A stretch of DNA of 64,000 nucleotides from Stagnihabitans tardus (GCF_009925085.1 NZ_JAABNR010000018.1:1-64000); one strand, 5' to 3'. Shown: positions 39,849 through 48,347, counted from the first letter of the stretch. Program-made: numbers and translations. Notes: generated from the sequence alone by a model not told the origin.

Positions 39849-39914
39849 GGCTTGCCCTGTCCTGCCTTTGATCCTGGCCCCGTCTTACCCAAGCCGCGAT
39901 CGGGATGAAATACC

Positions 39915-39933
39915 AATGTTATGCCATGTCATT
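39915..39933. promoter_or_regulatory. Possible MarR operator upstream of the MarR gene
   Basis: AATGTTATGCCATGTCATT has AATG/CATT ends and a core TTATGCCAT (39919-39927) that also occurs, on the other strand, at 42562-42571 (ATGGCATAAT) in the promoter between the synthetase and crotonase genes. The shared AT-rich motif in an otherwise GC-rich genome suggests a common regulator. Confidence 0.4.
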
Positions 39934-40691
39934 TACTTGGCCGGCATGCGCAGCCCGCCGTCCAGCCTTATGACCTCGGCATTCAGATAGGGATTGGTCA
40001 GACACATCACCACGACATCGGCAAATTCGGCCGGGTTGCCCAGGCGGGGCGGAAAGGGGATCTGCGCCGCCAGCCCCTGTTGCACCGGCTCGGGCAATTC
40101 GGCCAGGAGCGGCGTCAGGAAGATGCCCGGGGCCACGGTGTTGACGCGGATGCCGAAGCGCGCCAGCTCCCGCGCGGCAGGCAGGGCCAGGGAGACGATC
40201 CCGCCCTTCGAGGCCGCATAGGCCGCCTGGCCCAACTGCCCGTCGAAAGCCGCGACCGAGGCCGTGTTGACGATGGCCCCGCGCGCCCCATCGGCCCCGG
40301 GCGAGTTGCGCTGCATCCGATCCGCCGCCAGCCGCATCATGTTGAAGGTGCCCACCAGGTTGACCCTGATCGTGCGCTCGAAGGTCTCAAGCGCCATGGG
40401 GCCCTCGCGGCCCAGGATGCGCGCGGCCCCGCCGATGCCCGCGCAATTCACCAGGCCCCAAAGCGGCCCCTGGACGGCCATGGCGCCGTCCAGCGCCGCC
40501 CCGGCTTCCGGGTCGGTCACGTCCAGCACAAGCGCATGGCCAGAGGTTTCCGCCGCCACGCGGGCCGCGGCCCCGGGCGCGCGGTCGATGACGGTGACGC
40601 GGGCCCCATCGGCGGCAAGCCTGCGGGCCACCGCCTCGCCCAGGCCCGAACCCGCCCCGGTGACGGCGATGTGACGATCCTTCAACGGCAT
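39933..40691 (-). CDS. SDR dehydrogenase, probable 3-hydroxyacyl-CoA dehydrogenase
   Basis: 252-residue short-chain dehydrogenase: nucleotide motif TGAGSGLGEA near residue 11, NNAG-equivalent VNCAGIGG, and catalytic S/Y/K in NTASVAAF...Y-AASK. The C-terminal PEEFADVV-like PAEFADVVVMC and DGGLRM are typical. In the hydroxycinnamate pathway it would oxidise the 3-hydroxyacyl-CoA to the 3-keto form before thioester cleavage. The ATG at 40691 overlaps the synthetase stop (ATGA) and has a GGAAGGGGAA site. Confidence 0.85.
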   Translation of the reverse strand: MPLKDRHIAVTGAGSGLGEAVARRLAADGARVTVIDRAPGAAARVAAETSGHALVLDVTDPEAGAALDGAMAVQGPLWGLVNCAGIGGAARILGREGPMALETFERTIRVNLVGTFNMMRLAADRMQRNSPGADGARGAIVNTASVAAFDGQLGQAAYAASKGGIVSLALPAARELARFGIRVNTVAPGIFLTPLLAELPEPVQQGLAAQIPFPPRLGNPAEFADVVVMCLTNPYLNAEVIRLDGGLRMPAK

Positions 40692-42490
40692 CAAGGCTTC
40701 CCCTTCCAATCGGCGCGGATGACGCCGGGGTCATCGGTCCAGAGCCGGGCCACCAGTTCGGCCCTTTCCCGCAGGACCGCCCGCTGGTTGACCGAGCCCT
40801 TGTCGGTCACCTCGCCCCGGTCGAAGCTCAGCGGCTCTTCCAGCACCAGCGCCGCCACGATGCGGCTGGCGCTGCCCGTCGCAGCCCTGGCATGGGCGCT
40901 AAGCCGCTCGGCCAGCGCGGCGCGCGGGTCCGCCAGCTCGCGCAGCCTTGCGCTATTCGGCACCAGAAGCGCGCGCAGGTCGTCGCGCTCTTCCCCCGCG
41001 ATGACGGCATCCGAGATCAGCCCCCCCATCGCATTGACCAGCCCCGCCCGCAGCGCGCCCACCGCCACCCAGGTCCCGGTGGCCAGCTTGAAATTCTCGG
41101 CCAGGCGCCCGTCAAAGACGAAGCCCGCCGCCGGATCGCCCGGCACGGCAAAGCGCAAGGCATCGCCCAGCTTGTAAAAGCCCTCGTCGTCGAAGGCCCC
41201 GGCCGTCAGCGCCGGATTGCGCCAATAGCCCGGCGTGATCGAGGGGCTCTTCAGCCGCGCCTCGAGCTTGCCGTCCTGCGGCACGAGCTTCAGCACGACG
41301 CCCCGGGCCGGGATGCCGATATTGCCGGGGTGGTCCTTCTTGTCGGAATAATACAGCGCGAAAGGCCCGGTCTCGGTCGCGCCCAGGCCCGAAACGATGG
41401 GCACGCCGCCCTGGACCTTGCGCGACGCCAGGGCCGAAAGCCGGTCCCAGACCGACTGGCTCATCCCCGCGCCCGCATACATCAGCATCTTCAGCCGCGA
41501 GAAGAAATGATCCGCCAGGCCCTCGTCCTGTTCCATCAGGTCCAGAAGGAACTGGAACCCGATGGGCACGTTGAAATACCAGGTCGGAGCGACCTCGCGC
41601 AGGTTGCGGATCGTCTTGCCGATATCGGCAGGCGTCGGGCGGCCGTCGTCGATGTAGTAGCTGCCACCGTGGTGGATGGCCATGTTGAAGACCTTGTTGC
41701 CGCTGGCCGTATGGTTCCAGGGTGCCCAATCGACCAGGACCGGAGGTTCCTCTTTCAGGAAAGGATAGGCCTCGGCCACCATGGCCTGATTGGCACAAAG
41801 CATCCTTTGAGTCTGGATCACCGCCTTGGGGCTGCCGGTCGTGCCCGAAGTAAACAGGAACTTGGCCACGGTATCGGGCCCCACTTCGGCATGGGCGGCC
41901 CTTGCGGCCTCGGTCACGGGAGTCGCGGTCAGGGCGTCAAAGCGCAGGACGGGACGCGTGGCGCTTTCTCCGGTCAGGCAGACCAGCGGCACATCGGCGG
42001 ACAGGACCGCGTCGATGGCCGGCAGGTATTTCGCCGCGTGATCGGCAAAGACCAGGCCCGGGGTCAGCTGCGCCACGACATCGGCCAGCTTGGCCCGGTC
42101 CGTGCCCGAGAGCGCATAGGCCGGCGACAGGGCCGCCGAGGGAATGCCCACATGCTGCGCCCCCAAGGCCATCAGCGCATGGGCCAGGCTGTTGCCCGAC
42201 AGGATCAGCAAGGGCCGCTCGACCGTAAGACCCAGCGCCAGGAGCCCCGCCCCGATGGACTCGATCGCGCGGGCCCCCGCCCCGTAAGTCATGCGAGACC
42301 AGCCCTCGCCGCTGCGCTCGGCCATCCAGAGCCGGTCGGGATCGACCTGCGCCCAATGGAGGGACCGTTCGGTGATGCAGCGCGGAAAGGCGCCGAGCTC
42401 GGCCTCTTGATGCAGGATCATCGCACCATCGGGCCGCGTCTGGCAGACGAGCCGAACCGGCTCGTCGGGGTTCAGTGCAAGGCCGTCCAT
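40691..42490 (-). CDS. Feruloyl/p-coumaroyl-CoA synthetase (AMP-forming)
   Basis: 599-residue ANL-family CoA ligase that activates a hydroxycinnamate with ATP and CoA. The AMP-binding P-loop reads FTSGTTGSPKAVIQTQ, with later motifs GLGATETGP and YKLGD. The length and the N-terminal LNPDEPVRLVCQTRPDGAMIL style match feruloyl-CoA synthases of alphaproteobacteria. The ATG at 42490 is preceded by GGAGGGA; the frame extends to 42553 without a better start. It is divergent from the crotonase gene across a promoter with two operator-like repeats. Confidence 0.87.
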   Translation of the reverse strand: MDGLALNPDEPVRLVCQTRPDGAMILHQEAELGAFPRCITERSLHWAQVDPDRLWMAERSGEGWSRMTYGAGARAIESIGAGLLALGLTVERPLLILSGNSLAHALMALGAQHVGIPSAALSPAYALSGTDRAKLADVVAQLTPGLVFADHAAKYLPAIDAVLSADVPLVCLTGESATRPVLRFDALTATPVTEAARAAHAEVGPDTVAKFLFTSGTTGSPKAVIQTQRMLCANQAMVAEAYPFLKEEPPVLVDWAPWNHTASGNKVFNMAIHHGGSYYIDDGRPTPADIGKTIRNLREVAPTWYFNVPIGFQFLLDLMEQDEGLADHFFSRLKMLMYAGAGMSQSVWDRLSALASRKVQGGVPIVSGLGATETGPFALYYSDKKDHPGNIGIPARGVVLKLVPQDGKLEARLKSPSITPGYWRNPALTAGAFDDEGFYKLGDALRFAVPGDPAAGFVFDGRLAENFKLATGTWVAVGALRAGLVNAMGGLISDAVIAGEERDDLRALLVPNSARLRELADPRAALAERLSAHARAATGSASRIVAALVLEEPLSFDRGEVTDKGSVNQRAVLRERAELVARLWTDDPGVIRADWKGKP

Positions 42491-42508
42491 CGCTCCCTCC
42501 GGCTGCAA

Positions 42509-42529
42509 ACTGTTATGAGGGATAACAGT
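42509..42529. promoter_or_regulatory. Perfect palindrome, candidate MarR (CouR/FerR-type) operator 1
   Basis: ACTGTTAT-gaggg-ATAACAGT is a perfect 8-bp inverted repeat with a 5-bp spacer, located 20 bases upstream of the synthetase ATG. The inner 15 bases TTATGAGGGATAACA recur at 42575-42589 as TTATGGCGGATAACA. Both lie in the divergent promoter of the hydroxycinnamate genes. Confidence 0.65.
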
Positions 42530-42574
42530 ATCCGCAATCCGCCCCTTGCACAAGAGAGCTGTATGGCATAATAT

Positions 42575-42589
42575 TTATGGCGGATAACA
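42575..42589. promoter_or_regulatory. Candidate MarR operator 2
   Basis: TTATGGCGGATAACA matches the core of the palindrome at 42509-42529 at 13 of 15 positions. It is 62 bases from it, about six helical turns, and 32 bases upstream of the crotonase ATG. An AT-rich TATGGCATAATATT stretch immediately upstream (42562-42575) probably contains the -10 of the crotonase promoter. Confidence 0.6.
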
Positions 42590-42620
42590 TTTTTGCAGAA
42601 GGCCGCAGAAAGGCGCGAGG

Positions 42621-43400
42621 ATGGACGAACCGCTGGTCACCTATGAGCTGTCGGGCGAGATCGCCCTGATCGGGCTGAACCGCCCCACCAAGCGCAACGC
42701 GATCAGCGACCGCGTGGTCGAGGCGCTGCATGTCGCGGTCGAACGCGCCCAGGTCGAGGCCAAGGCGGCGGTGATCTTCGGCGCGGGCAAGCATTTCTGC
42801 GCGGGCCTGGACCTGGCCGAACATGTGGAAAAGCCGCTGATCGCCGCGGTCCAGGGCTCGCGCCGCTGGCACAAGATCTTCGACGGGATCGAGCGGGGCG
42901 GCATCCCCTTCGTCATCGCGCTGCAAGGCGCGGTGGTCGGCGGCGGCTTCGAACTCGCGGCCTCGGCCCATGTGCGGGTGGCCGACGAGACCGCCTTCTT
43001 CGGCCTGCCCGAGGGCACGCGGGGGATCTTCGTCGGCGGCGGCGGTTCGGTGCGGATCGCGCGGCTGATCGGGGCGGCGCGGATGGGGGACATGATGCTG
43101 ACCGGGCGCACCGTCTCTCCGGTGCAGATGGAGCAGTGGGGCGGGGTCAGCTATGTCGTGCCCCAGGGCCAGGCGCTGGACAAGGCCATGGAGCTTGCCC
43201 GGGCTGCCGCGCAAAACGCACCCATGTCGAATTACGCCATCATCAACGCCCTGCCCCGCATCCGCGACATGTCCTCCGAGGATGGGCTTTTCGTCGAAAG
43301 CCTCATGTCCTCCTTGACCTCGGTGACGCCAGAGGCCACCCAAAGGCTGCGCGACTTCCTGGAAAAGCGCGTGGCCAAGCTGGAGGCGCCCAAGGAATGA
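42621..43400 (+). CDS. Crotonase-family enzyme, probable hydroxycinnamoyl-CoA hydratase
   Basis: 259-residue crotonase: oxyanion-hole segment GAGKHFCAGLDLAEH, the active-site GAVVGGGFELA with the first catalytic Glu, and LPEGTRGIFVGGGGS with the second. It should hydrate the CoA-activated hydroxycinnamate; whether it also performs the retro-aldol lyase step (as Ech/HCHL) is unclear. The presence of an SDR and an amidohydrolase argues for hydratase only. Its stop overlaps the amidohydrolase start (ATGA). Confidence 0.85.
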   Translation: MDEPLVTYELSGEIALIGLNRPTKRNAISDRVVEALHVAVERAQVEAKAAVIFGAGKHFCAGLDLAEHVEKPLIAAVQGSRRWHKIFDGIERGGIPFVIALQGAVVGGGFELAASAHVRVADETAFFGLPEGTRGIFVGGGGSVRIARLIGAARMGDMMLTGRTVSPVQMEQWGGVSYVVPQGQALDKAMELARAAAQNAPMSNYAIINALPRIRDMSSEDGLFVESLMSSLTSVTPEATQRLRDFLEKRVAKLEAPKE

Positions 43401-44272
43401 ACCTGGACGAGATCATCGCCATCGACTTCCACACCCATGCGGAAGAGCCCTGCAACTGCCACCGCGACGATGGCTATAACGAGTTCCAGGCCGGGATGGC
43501 GGCCTATTTCAAGAACCCGGCCGGGGCGGGCGGCATGCTGCCCACCGTGCCGGAAACCGCCGCCTATTACCGCGAAAGGCGCATCGCCGCCGTGATCTTC
43601 GGCGTCGATGCCGAACGCGAGACGGGGTTTTACCGCCATTCCAACGAGGAAATCGCCCGGCATTGCGCCGAGAACGCCGATATCCTGATCCCCTTCGCCT
43701 CGATCGACCCGGCCAAGGGCAAGATCGGCGCGCGGGAGGCGCGGCGGCTGGTGCGCGACTTCGGCGTCAAGGGCTTCAAGTTCCACCCCACGATGCAGGG
43801 GTTTTTCCCCAACGACCGCATGGCCTATCCCCTGTATGAGGCCATCGCCGAAGAGGGCGCGATTGCTTTGTTTCACACCGGGCAGACCGGGGTGGGCTCG
43901 GGGATGCGCGGCGGGATGGGGATGCGGCTGAAATACTCCAACCCGATCCATATCGACGATGTGGCGGTGGATTTCCCGGATATGACCATCGTCCTGGCCC
44001 ATCCCTCCTTCCCCTGGACCGAAGAGGGCCTGGCGGTCGCCCAGCACAAGCCCAATGTCCATATCGACATGTCCGGCTGGTCGCCCAAGTATTTCCCGCC
44101 GATCTTCGTGCAGTATGCCAATACGATCCTGAAGCATAAGATGCTGTTCGGCTCGGACTGGCCCGCCATCACGCCCGACCGCTGGTTGAAGGATTTCGAG
44201 GCCCTGCCGATCCGCGACGAGGTGCGGCCCCTGATCCTGAAGGAAAACGCCCGCCGCATCCTGAAGATGTAG
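43397..44272 (+). CDS. Amidohydrolase-family enzyme, probable retro-Claisen hydrolase (CouO-like)
   Basis: 291-residue metal-dependent amidohydrolase of the TIM-barrel decarboxylase-like group: HxH motif H12-T-H14 in DFHTHAEEPCNC, later metal/active-site segments FKFHPTMQGF, LAHPSFPW and GSDWPAIT. By comparison with CouO of Rhodococcus jostii RHA1, an amidohydrolase that cleaves the beta-keto-acyl-CoA intermediate of p-hydroxycinnamate, it would release the benzoate product and acetyl-CoA. The specific step is inference from cluster content. The ATG overlaps the crotonase stop. Confidence 0.8.
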   Translation: MNLDEIIAIDFHTHAEEPCNCHRDDGYNEFQAGMAAYFKNPAGAGGMLPTVPETAAYYRERRIAAVIFGVDAERETGFYRHSNEEIARHCAENADILIPFASIDPAKGKIGAREARRLVRDFGVKGFKFHPTMQGFFPNDRMAYPLYEAIAEEGAIALFHTGQTGVGSGMRGGMGMRLKYSNPIHIDDVAVDFPDMTIVLAHPSFPWTEEGLAVAQHKPNVHIDMSGWSPKYFPPIFVQYANTILKHKMLFGSDWPAITPDRWLKDFEALPIRDEVRPLILKENARRILKM

Positions 44273-44273
44273 C

Positions 44274-44319
44274 TGTATACATCGAGGCTCCCTGCGGCTA
44301 CCCTGCTCATGTATACATG
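44274..44319. promoter_or_regulatory. Candidate GntR operators upstream of the GntR gene
   Basis: TGTATACA at 44274-44281, right after the amidohydrolase stop, and the perfect 12-bp palindrome CATGTATACATG at 44308-44319. The 12-mer recurs exactly upstream of the O-demethylase gene (45140-45151), with a near copy ATGTATGCAT at 45067-45076. The repeats flank the GntR gene, pointing to it as the binding protein. Confidence 0.7.
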
Positions 44320-44334
44320 AGATCGGGGAAGCCC

Positions 44335-45060
44335 ATGGAAGAACGCAGCGGAACCCATGCCCAACGCGCCCTCTTGGCGCTGCGCAAGCGCATCCTTGGC
44401 GGGGAATTGCCGGGGGGCACCCGGCTCTTCGAGGTCGCCCTGGCCGAAGAGCTTGGCATATCCCGCACCCCGGTGCGGGACGCGCTCTCGCGGCTGGCCG
44501 CCGAGGCGCTTTTGGACCGGGCCAGCGGCGGCGGCTTCGTGGTGCGCAGCTTTGCGGTGCGCGACGTGGTCGACACGATCGAGCTGCGCGGCGTGCTGGA
44601 GGGCACCGCCGCAAGGCTTGCCGCCGAACGCGGCGCGCCCGAGCCGCTCTTGGCCGAGGCCCGCGATATCCTGCGCCAGATCGACGCCCTCTTTCTCTCG
44701 CAAGACTTTGATATGGAGGGCTATTCCCGCCTGAACTCTGCCTTCCACGCGCTCTTGGCGCGGCTGCCGCAAAGCGATGTCCTGCTGCGCGAGATCGAGC
44801 GGATCACCGCCCTGCCCTTTGCCTCACCCTCGGCCTTTCTGGATGACAGCGCGCATATGGCCGCCCTGACCCGGACCCTCTCCGCCGCCCATGACCAGCA
44901 CCGCGCCCTGCTGGAGGCGATCACCAACCGCGAGGGCTTTCGCGCCGAATCAATCGCCCGCGAACATGCCCGCGCGGCCCGGCGCAACGTGGAATTCCTG
45001 CTGACCCATGAGCCCGCGCAGCGCGAAGGCGTGCCTGGCCTGGCCATCCTGGCGGGCTAG
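44335..45060 (+). CDS. GntR-family (FCD) regulator of the O-demethylase gene
   Basis: 241-residue regulator: winged helix with LAEELGISRTPVRDALSRLAAE (about residues 38-59) and an FCD effector domain with the metal-site pattern R-x-x-LEGTAARLAAERG and N-SAFHALLAR. The ATG at 44335 is preceded by a purine-rich GGGGAAG site; an alternative ATG at 44317 lies within the palindromic operator and is less likely. The matching palindromes at its own promoter and at the O-demethylase promoter suggest autoregulation and control of vanillate demethylation. Confidence 0.85.
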   Translation: MEERSGTHAQRALLALRKRILGGELPGGTRLFEVALAEELGISRTPVRDALSRLAAEALLDRASGGGFVVRSFAVRDVVDTIELRGVLEGTAARLAAERGAPEPLLAEARDILRQIDALFLSQDFDMEGYSRLNSAFHALLARLPQSDVLLREIERITALPFASPSAFLDDSAHMAALTRTLSAAHDQHRALLEAITNREGFRAESIAREHARAARRNVEFLLTHEPAQREGVPGLAILAG

Positions 45061-45066
45061 GGCCCC

Positions 45067-45151
45067 ATGTATGCATCTTCGCAGGCCCGCGACGCGGATT
45101 CTGCGCTTTTGTCTTGATTTCGCGCTCATCCCGCCGTCTCATGTATACATG
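45067..45151. promoter_or_regulatory. Candidate GntR operators upstream of the LigM-like gene
   Basis: A near-palindrome ATGTATGCAT at 45067-45076 and the perfect CATGTATACATG at 45140-45151. The second is 20 bases before the O-demethylase ATG and just upstream of its AGGGAGGAG ribosome site, where bound repressor would block transcription. Confidence 0.7.
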
Positions 45152-45171
45152 AAACTCAGGGAGGAGCTTCC

Positions 45172-46575
45172 ATGTCCTTTAGTCTTTCCACCGTCATGGC
45201 CGGGGCCGGCAATCCGGTGACCATGTTGCGCAATTCCAAGGCCGGGATCTATGTCTATCCGGTCGTGGCGCCCGAATTCCAGAACTGGCGCAACGAGCAG
45301 GTGGCCTGGCGCCAGTCCGCCGTTCTCTTCGACCAAAGCCACCACATGGACGAGCTGATCGTCGAAGGGCCGCAGGCGACCGAATTCCTGTCGCAGCACG
45401 GCATCAACTCCTTTGCCAATTTCGACCTGAACCGCGCCAAGCATTTTGTCCCGGTCACCCCTGCGGGCCATGTGATCGGCGACCACATCATCTTCCGCGA
45501 GCGGGAGGACAAATATGTCCTGGTGGGCCGCGCGCCGACCTCGAATTGGCTGATGTTCTGCGCGGCCTGGGCCAAGTGGAACGTGCGGCTGAAATACGAC
45601 CCCCGCAGCCCCTCGCGTCCCGAGGGGGAGCGGGTTCTGCGCGAACATTACCGCTTCCAGATCCAGGGCCCCGATGCGCCGCGCATCTTTGAAAAGATGA
45701 ACGGCGGCCCGGTGCCGGACATCAAGTTCTTCCATGTCGACTGGATCAACGTGGGCTCGAAAAAGGTCCAGGCTTTGCGTCACGGCATGTCCGGCGCCCC
45801 TGGGCTGGAGATCTGGGGGCCCTACAAGGACAAGGATTACATCCACTCGACCATCCTGCAGGCCGCCCGGGATGCCGGCGTGAACCTGGTGCAATGCGGC
45901 AGCCGGGCCTATGCGACCAACACGCTGGAATCGGGCTGGATTCCCTCGCCTCTGCCGGGGATCTATACCGGTGAGGGCATGCTGAAGGACTACCGCGACT
46001 GGCTGGCGGCCGACAGCTACGAGGCGGCGGGCTCGATCGGCGGCAGCTTTGTCAGCGCCAATATCGAGGATTACTACGTCAACCCCTTCGAGCTGGGCTA
46101 TGACTTCTATATCGGCTGGAAGAAGGATGACTTCGTCGGCAAGGCGGCGCTTCAGGCGATGAAGGGCAGCCCCAAGAACCGCAAGAAAGTGACTTTCGAA
46201 TGGAACCGCGATGATGTGATGAAGGTCATCGCGTCGAACTTCGAGCCCGGATTGCCCTTCAAATGGATCGACTTCCCCTTGTCGAACTATGCGTCCTCGA
46301 GTGCCGATATGGTGATGCAGGGCGACCGCATGGTGGGGATGAGCATGTTCAACGGCTTCTCCTATAACGAGCGCTGCGTGCTGTCCCTGGGCGTCGTGGC
46401 GCAGGATGTGCAGGAGGGCGATATCCTGACTCTGAAATGGGGCGAGCCCGAGACGACGGGCAAGACCTCGGCCGAGCCGCATCGCCAGACGGAGATCCGC
46501 GTGCGGGTGGCGCCGACGCCCTATGCGGCCGAGGCGCGGACCAACTACGCCGAAAGCTGGCGCACCAAGGGCTAG
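45172..46575 (+). CDS. ligM: Tetrahydrofolate-dependent vanillate/3-O-methylgallate O-demethylase (LigM/DesA-like)
   Basis: 467-residue GcvT-like aminomethyltransferase-fold enzyme, close in length to LigM of Sphingobium. It transfers the methyl group of an aryl methyl ether to tetrahydrofolate. Visible landmarks are VAWRQSAVLFDQSHHMDEL near the N-terminus, YRFQIQGPDAPRIFEKM, the LESGWIPSP segment and the C-terminal FNGFSYNERCVLSLGVV. Vanillate from ferulate would be the natural substrate in this cluster. The name LigM is by similarity; DesA (syringate) activity cannot be excluded. Strong AGGGAGGAGC site upstream. Confidence 0.87.
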   Translation: MSFSLSTVMAGAGNPVTMLRNSKAGIYVYPVVAPEFQNWRNEQVAWRQSAVLFDQSHHMDELIVEGPQATEFLSQHGINSFANFDLNRAKHFVPVTPAGHVIGDHIIFREREDKYVLVGRAPTSNWLMFCAAWAKWNVRLKYDPRSPSRPEGERVLREHYRFQIQGPDAPRIFEKMNGGPVPDIKFFHVDWINVGSKKVQALRHGMSGAPGLEIWGPYKDKDYIHSTILQAARDAGVNLVQCGSRAYATNTLESGWIPSPLPGIYTGEGMLKDYRDWLAADSYEAAGSIGGSFVSANIEDYYVNPFELGYDFYIGWKKDDFVGKAALQAMKGSPKNRKKVTFEWNRDDVMKVIASNFEPGLPFKWIDFPLSNYASSSADMVMQGDRMVGMSMFNGFSYNERCVLSLGVVAQDVQEGDILTLKWGEPETTGKTSAEPHRQTEIRVRVAPTPYAAEARTNYAESWRTKG

Positions 46576-46923
46576 GGCGAGCGGCCCCCCAAGGCGGCCC
46601 TGCTCCGGTTTCGGCGTAGCGTCAGGAACGCCGCCCTGCAATGCCCCTGCGCCCCTTGGACCAGGGGCATTGCGCAGCCGCACCGGTCCCTCAGCGGCCC
46701 CAGGGCCGCCTTGCCTTGATCCCATGGCCAGGGCCTGGACGGGCCCCAGGCTCTGGCCATCCCGCAAGGCGCCGATGCAGCTTGGAGTTTGGCCGCGCCG
46801 GTGGTGGAGCGGGAGCCTGTCATGACCGATGCAGGCTTGCAGGCCCGGGCCGTCTCGGGCCTGCGGACCAGCCGGAGGGCCATTTTCCCCGCAGAAGCGA
46901 CGGCATCTCTTGCCCGTCTGACC
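46576..46923. other. Gene-free stretch with strong hairpins
   Basis: No credible coding frame. A perfect 12-bp stem GCAATGCCCCTG / CAGGGGCATTGC with a 12-base loop sits at 46638-46673, and a second GC hairpin follows near 46727-46758 (GGCCAGGGCC...). There is no T run after either, so a classical terminator is not shown, though the first may end or protect the ligM transcript. The remainder may be decayed sequence belonging to the broken gene next to it. Confidence 0.5.
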
Positions 46924-47132
46924 TCAGTCCTGTTCGGGCAGCTCGATCACCAGCAACAGCCGCGTTTCGCCCGTGCCCGCGATGGGGGGCGAGCGGTGCA
47001 AGAGCCCGCAATCCTCGCCCGGCCAAAGCGTGCCGCGATGCCGGGCTCCGCGATGCGCTCCAGCCCCTCGGCCTTGCCCGAAGCCGCGACCCAGACCGCG
47101 CGCGGCAGGGGTTTGCGCAGCCCCCCGGTCAT
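46924..47132 (-). pseudogene. DUF1826 gene with a large internal deletion
   Basis: The ATG at 47132 overlaps the stop of the COG0523 gene (ATGA), the usual arrangement for DUF1826 partners. About 34 residues of a normal N-terminus follow ([20 protein letters not shown] to LERIAEPGIA). The frame then changes, and only the C-terminal segment LWPGEDCGLLHRSPPIAGTG and ETRLLLVIELPEQD remains, ending at 46924. DUF1826 proteins are about 200 residues, so roughly 130-140 residues are missing. The family assignment rests on the C-terminal HRSPPIAGTGETRLLLV block from memory. Confidence 0.6.
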
Positions 47133-48340
47133 GCGGCCTTGGCTCCCCAATGCGGGAAGGGATCGGCCAGCCGCGTCCAGGCGCCGGGGGTGAAGTCATC
47201 GGCCGTCACCAGGGCCGCGTTCAGGGCGGCGCAGATCGCCTCGCGGTCCAGGCCTGCGCCGATGAAGACGATCTCTTGCCGCCGGTCGCCCCAGGGCTCG
47301 GCCCATTTCGCGGCGATGATGGCCTGGGATTCGGGGTCCTGCGGCAGGCGCGAGGCGGGCAGGCTGGCCCACCAGCGCCCCAGCGGCGTGACCGAGGACA
47401 TGGCGCCCGCCAGCGAGAACTCGGCCACCCAGTCGGGCCGCGTGGCGATCCAGAAATGCCCCTTGGCGCGGATCACCCCGGGCAGGTCTCCGTTCAGCAC
47501 GGCATGGATGCGCAAGGGATCAAAGGGCGCGCGGGCGTGGTAGACGAAAGAGGAGATCCCGTATTCCTCGGTCTCGGGCAGGTGATTGGCAAAGCCGTAA
47601 AGCTCTTTCGCCCACATCGGATGTTCATGGGCCGTGTCAAAGTCGAAAAGCCCGGTGTCAAAGATCGCATCGGGGTCGACGCGGGAGTGGCTGGTCTCGA
47701 TCACCCGGGCATCGGGGTTCAGGGCGCGGATGATCTTGCGCGCGGCATCGACCTGTGCGGGCGTGGCGTCGTCCACCTTGTTCAGGACGATGACATCGGC
47801 AAATTCCATCTGATCGGTCAAGAGGTTGACCAGGCTGCGACTGTCGCCCTCCAGCGCCTCGCCCCGGTCGGCCAGGAAGTCATGGCTGGAAAAATCCCGC
47901 ATGAGGTTGACCGCATCGACCACGGTGACCATCGTATCCAGCCGGGCTACATCCGACAGGCTTTGGCCCTGGGCATCGCGGAAATCGAAGGTGGCGGCCA
48001 CTGGCAGGGGTTCGGCAATGCCGGTGCTTTCGATCAGCAGATAGTCAAACCGGCCCTCGGAGGCCAGGCGGCGCACCTCGGTCAGCAGGTCGTCGCGCAG
48101 CGTGCAGCAGATGCAGCCATTGGTCATCTCGACCAGCTTTTCCTCGGAGCGCGAGAGCGTCGCCCCCTCGCGGATCAGGTCGGCGTCGATGTTCACTTCC
48201 GACATGTCGTTGACGATGACGGCCACGCGGCGGCCCTCGCGGTTGTTCAGGACATGGTTCAAAAGCGTGGTCTTGCCGGCGCCAAGGAAGCCGGAAAGCA
48301 CGGTGACGGGCAGGCGGGGATCGGGTTGGTTTTGGGGCAT
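47129..48340 (-). CDS. COG0523 (CobW/ZigA-type) GTPase, likely zinc metallochaperone
   Basis: 403-residue G3E GTPase: Walker [10 protein letters not shown] at 17-25, the metal-binding C76-I-C78-C79 in [18 protein letters not shown], and NKVD. The C-terminal CobW_C domain follows (about 265-390). COG0523 members deliver metals, often zinc under starvation. The palindrome just upstream looks like a Zur box and the DUF1826 remnant downstream is a usual Zur-regulon partner, so a zinc role is favoured over cobalt, although a cobalamin riboswitch faces away on the other side of the promoter. Confidence 0.85.
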   Translation of the reverse strand: MPQNQPDPRLPVTVLSGFLGAGKTTLLNHVLNNREGRRVAVIVNDMSEVNIDADLIREGATLSRSEEKLVEMTNGCICCTLRDDLLTEVRRLASEGRFDYLLIESTGIAEPLPVAATFDFRDAQGQSLSDVARLDTMVTVVDAVNLMRDFSSHDFLADRGEALEGDSRSLVNLLTDQMEFADVIVLNKVDDATPAQVDAARKIIRALNPDARVIETSHSRVDPDAIFDTGLFDFDTAHEHPMWAKELYGFANHLPETEEYGISSFVYHARAPFDPLRIHAVLNGDLPGVIRAKGHFWIATRPDWVAEFSLAGAMSSVTPLGRWWASLPASRLPQDPESQAIIAAKWAEPWGDRRQEIVFIGAGLDREAICAALNAALVTADDFTPGAWTRLADPFPHWGAKAA

Positions 48341-48347
48341 GGCACTT

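Noticed and set aside
46641-47543. 300-residue plus-strand frame near the COG0523 gene
   Set aside because: Antisense to the COG0523 C-terminus and to the DUF1826 remnant, with no recognisable motif.
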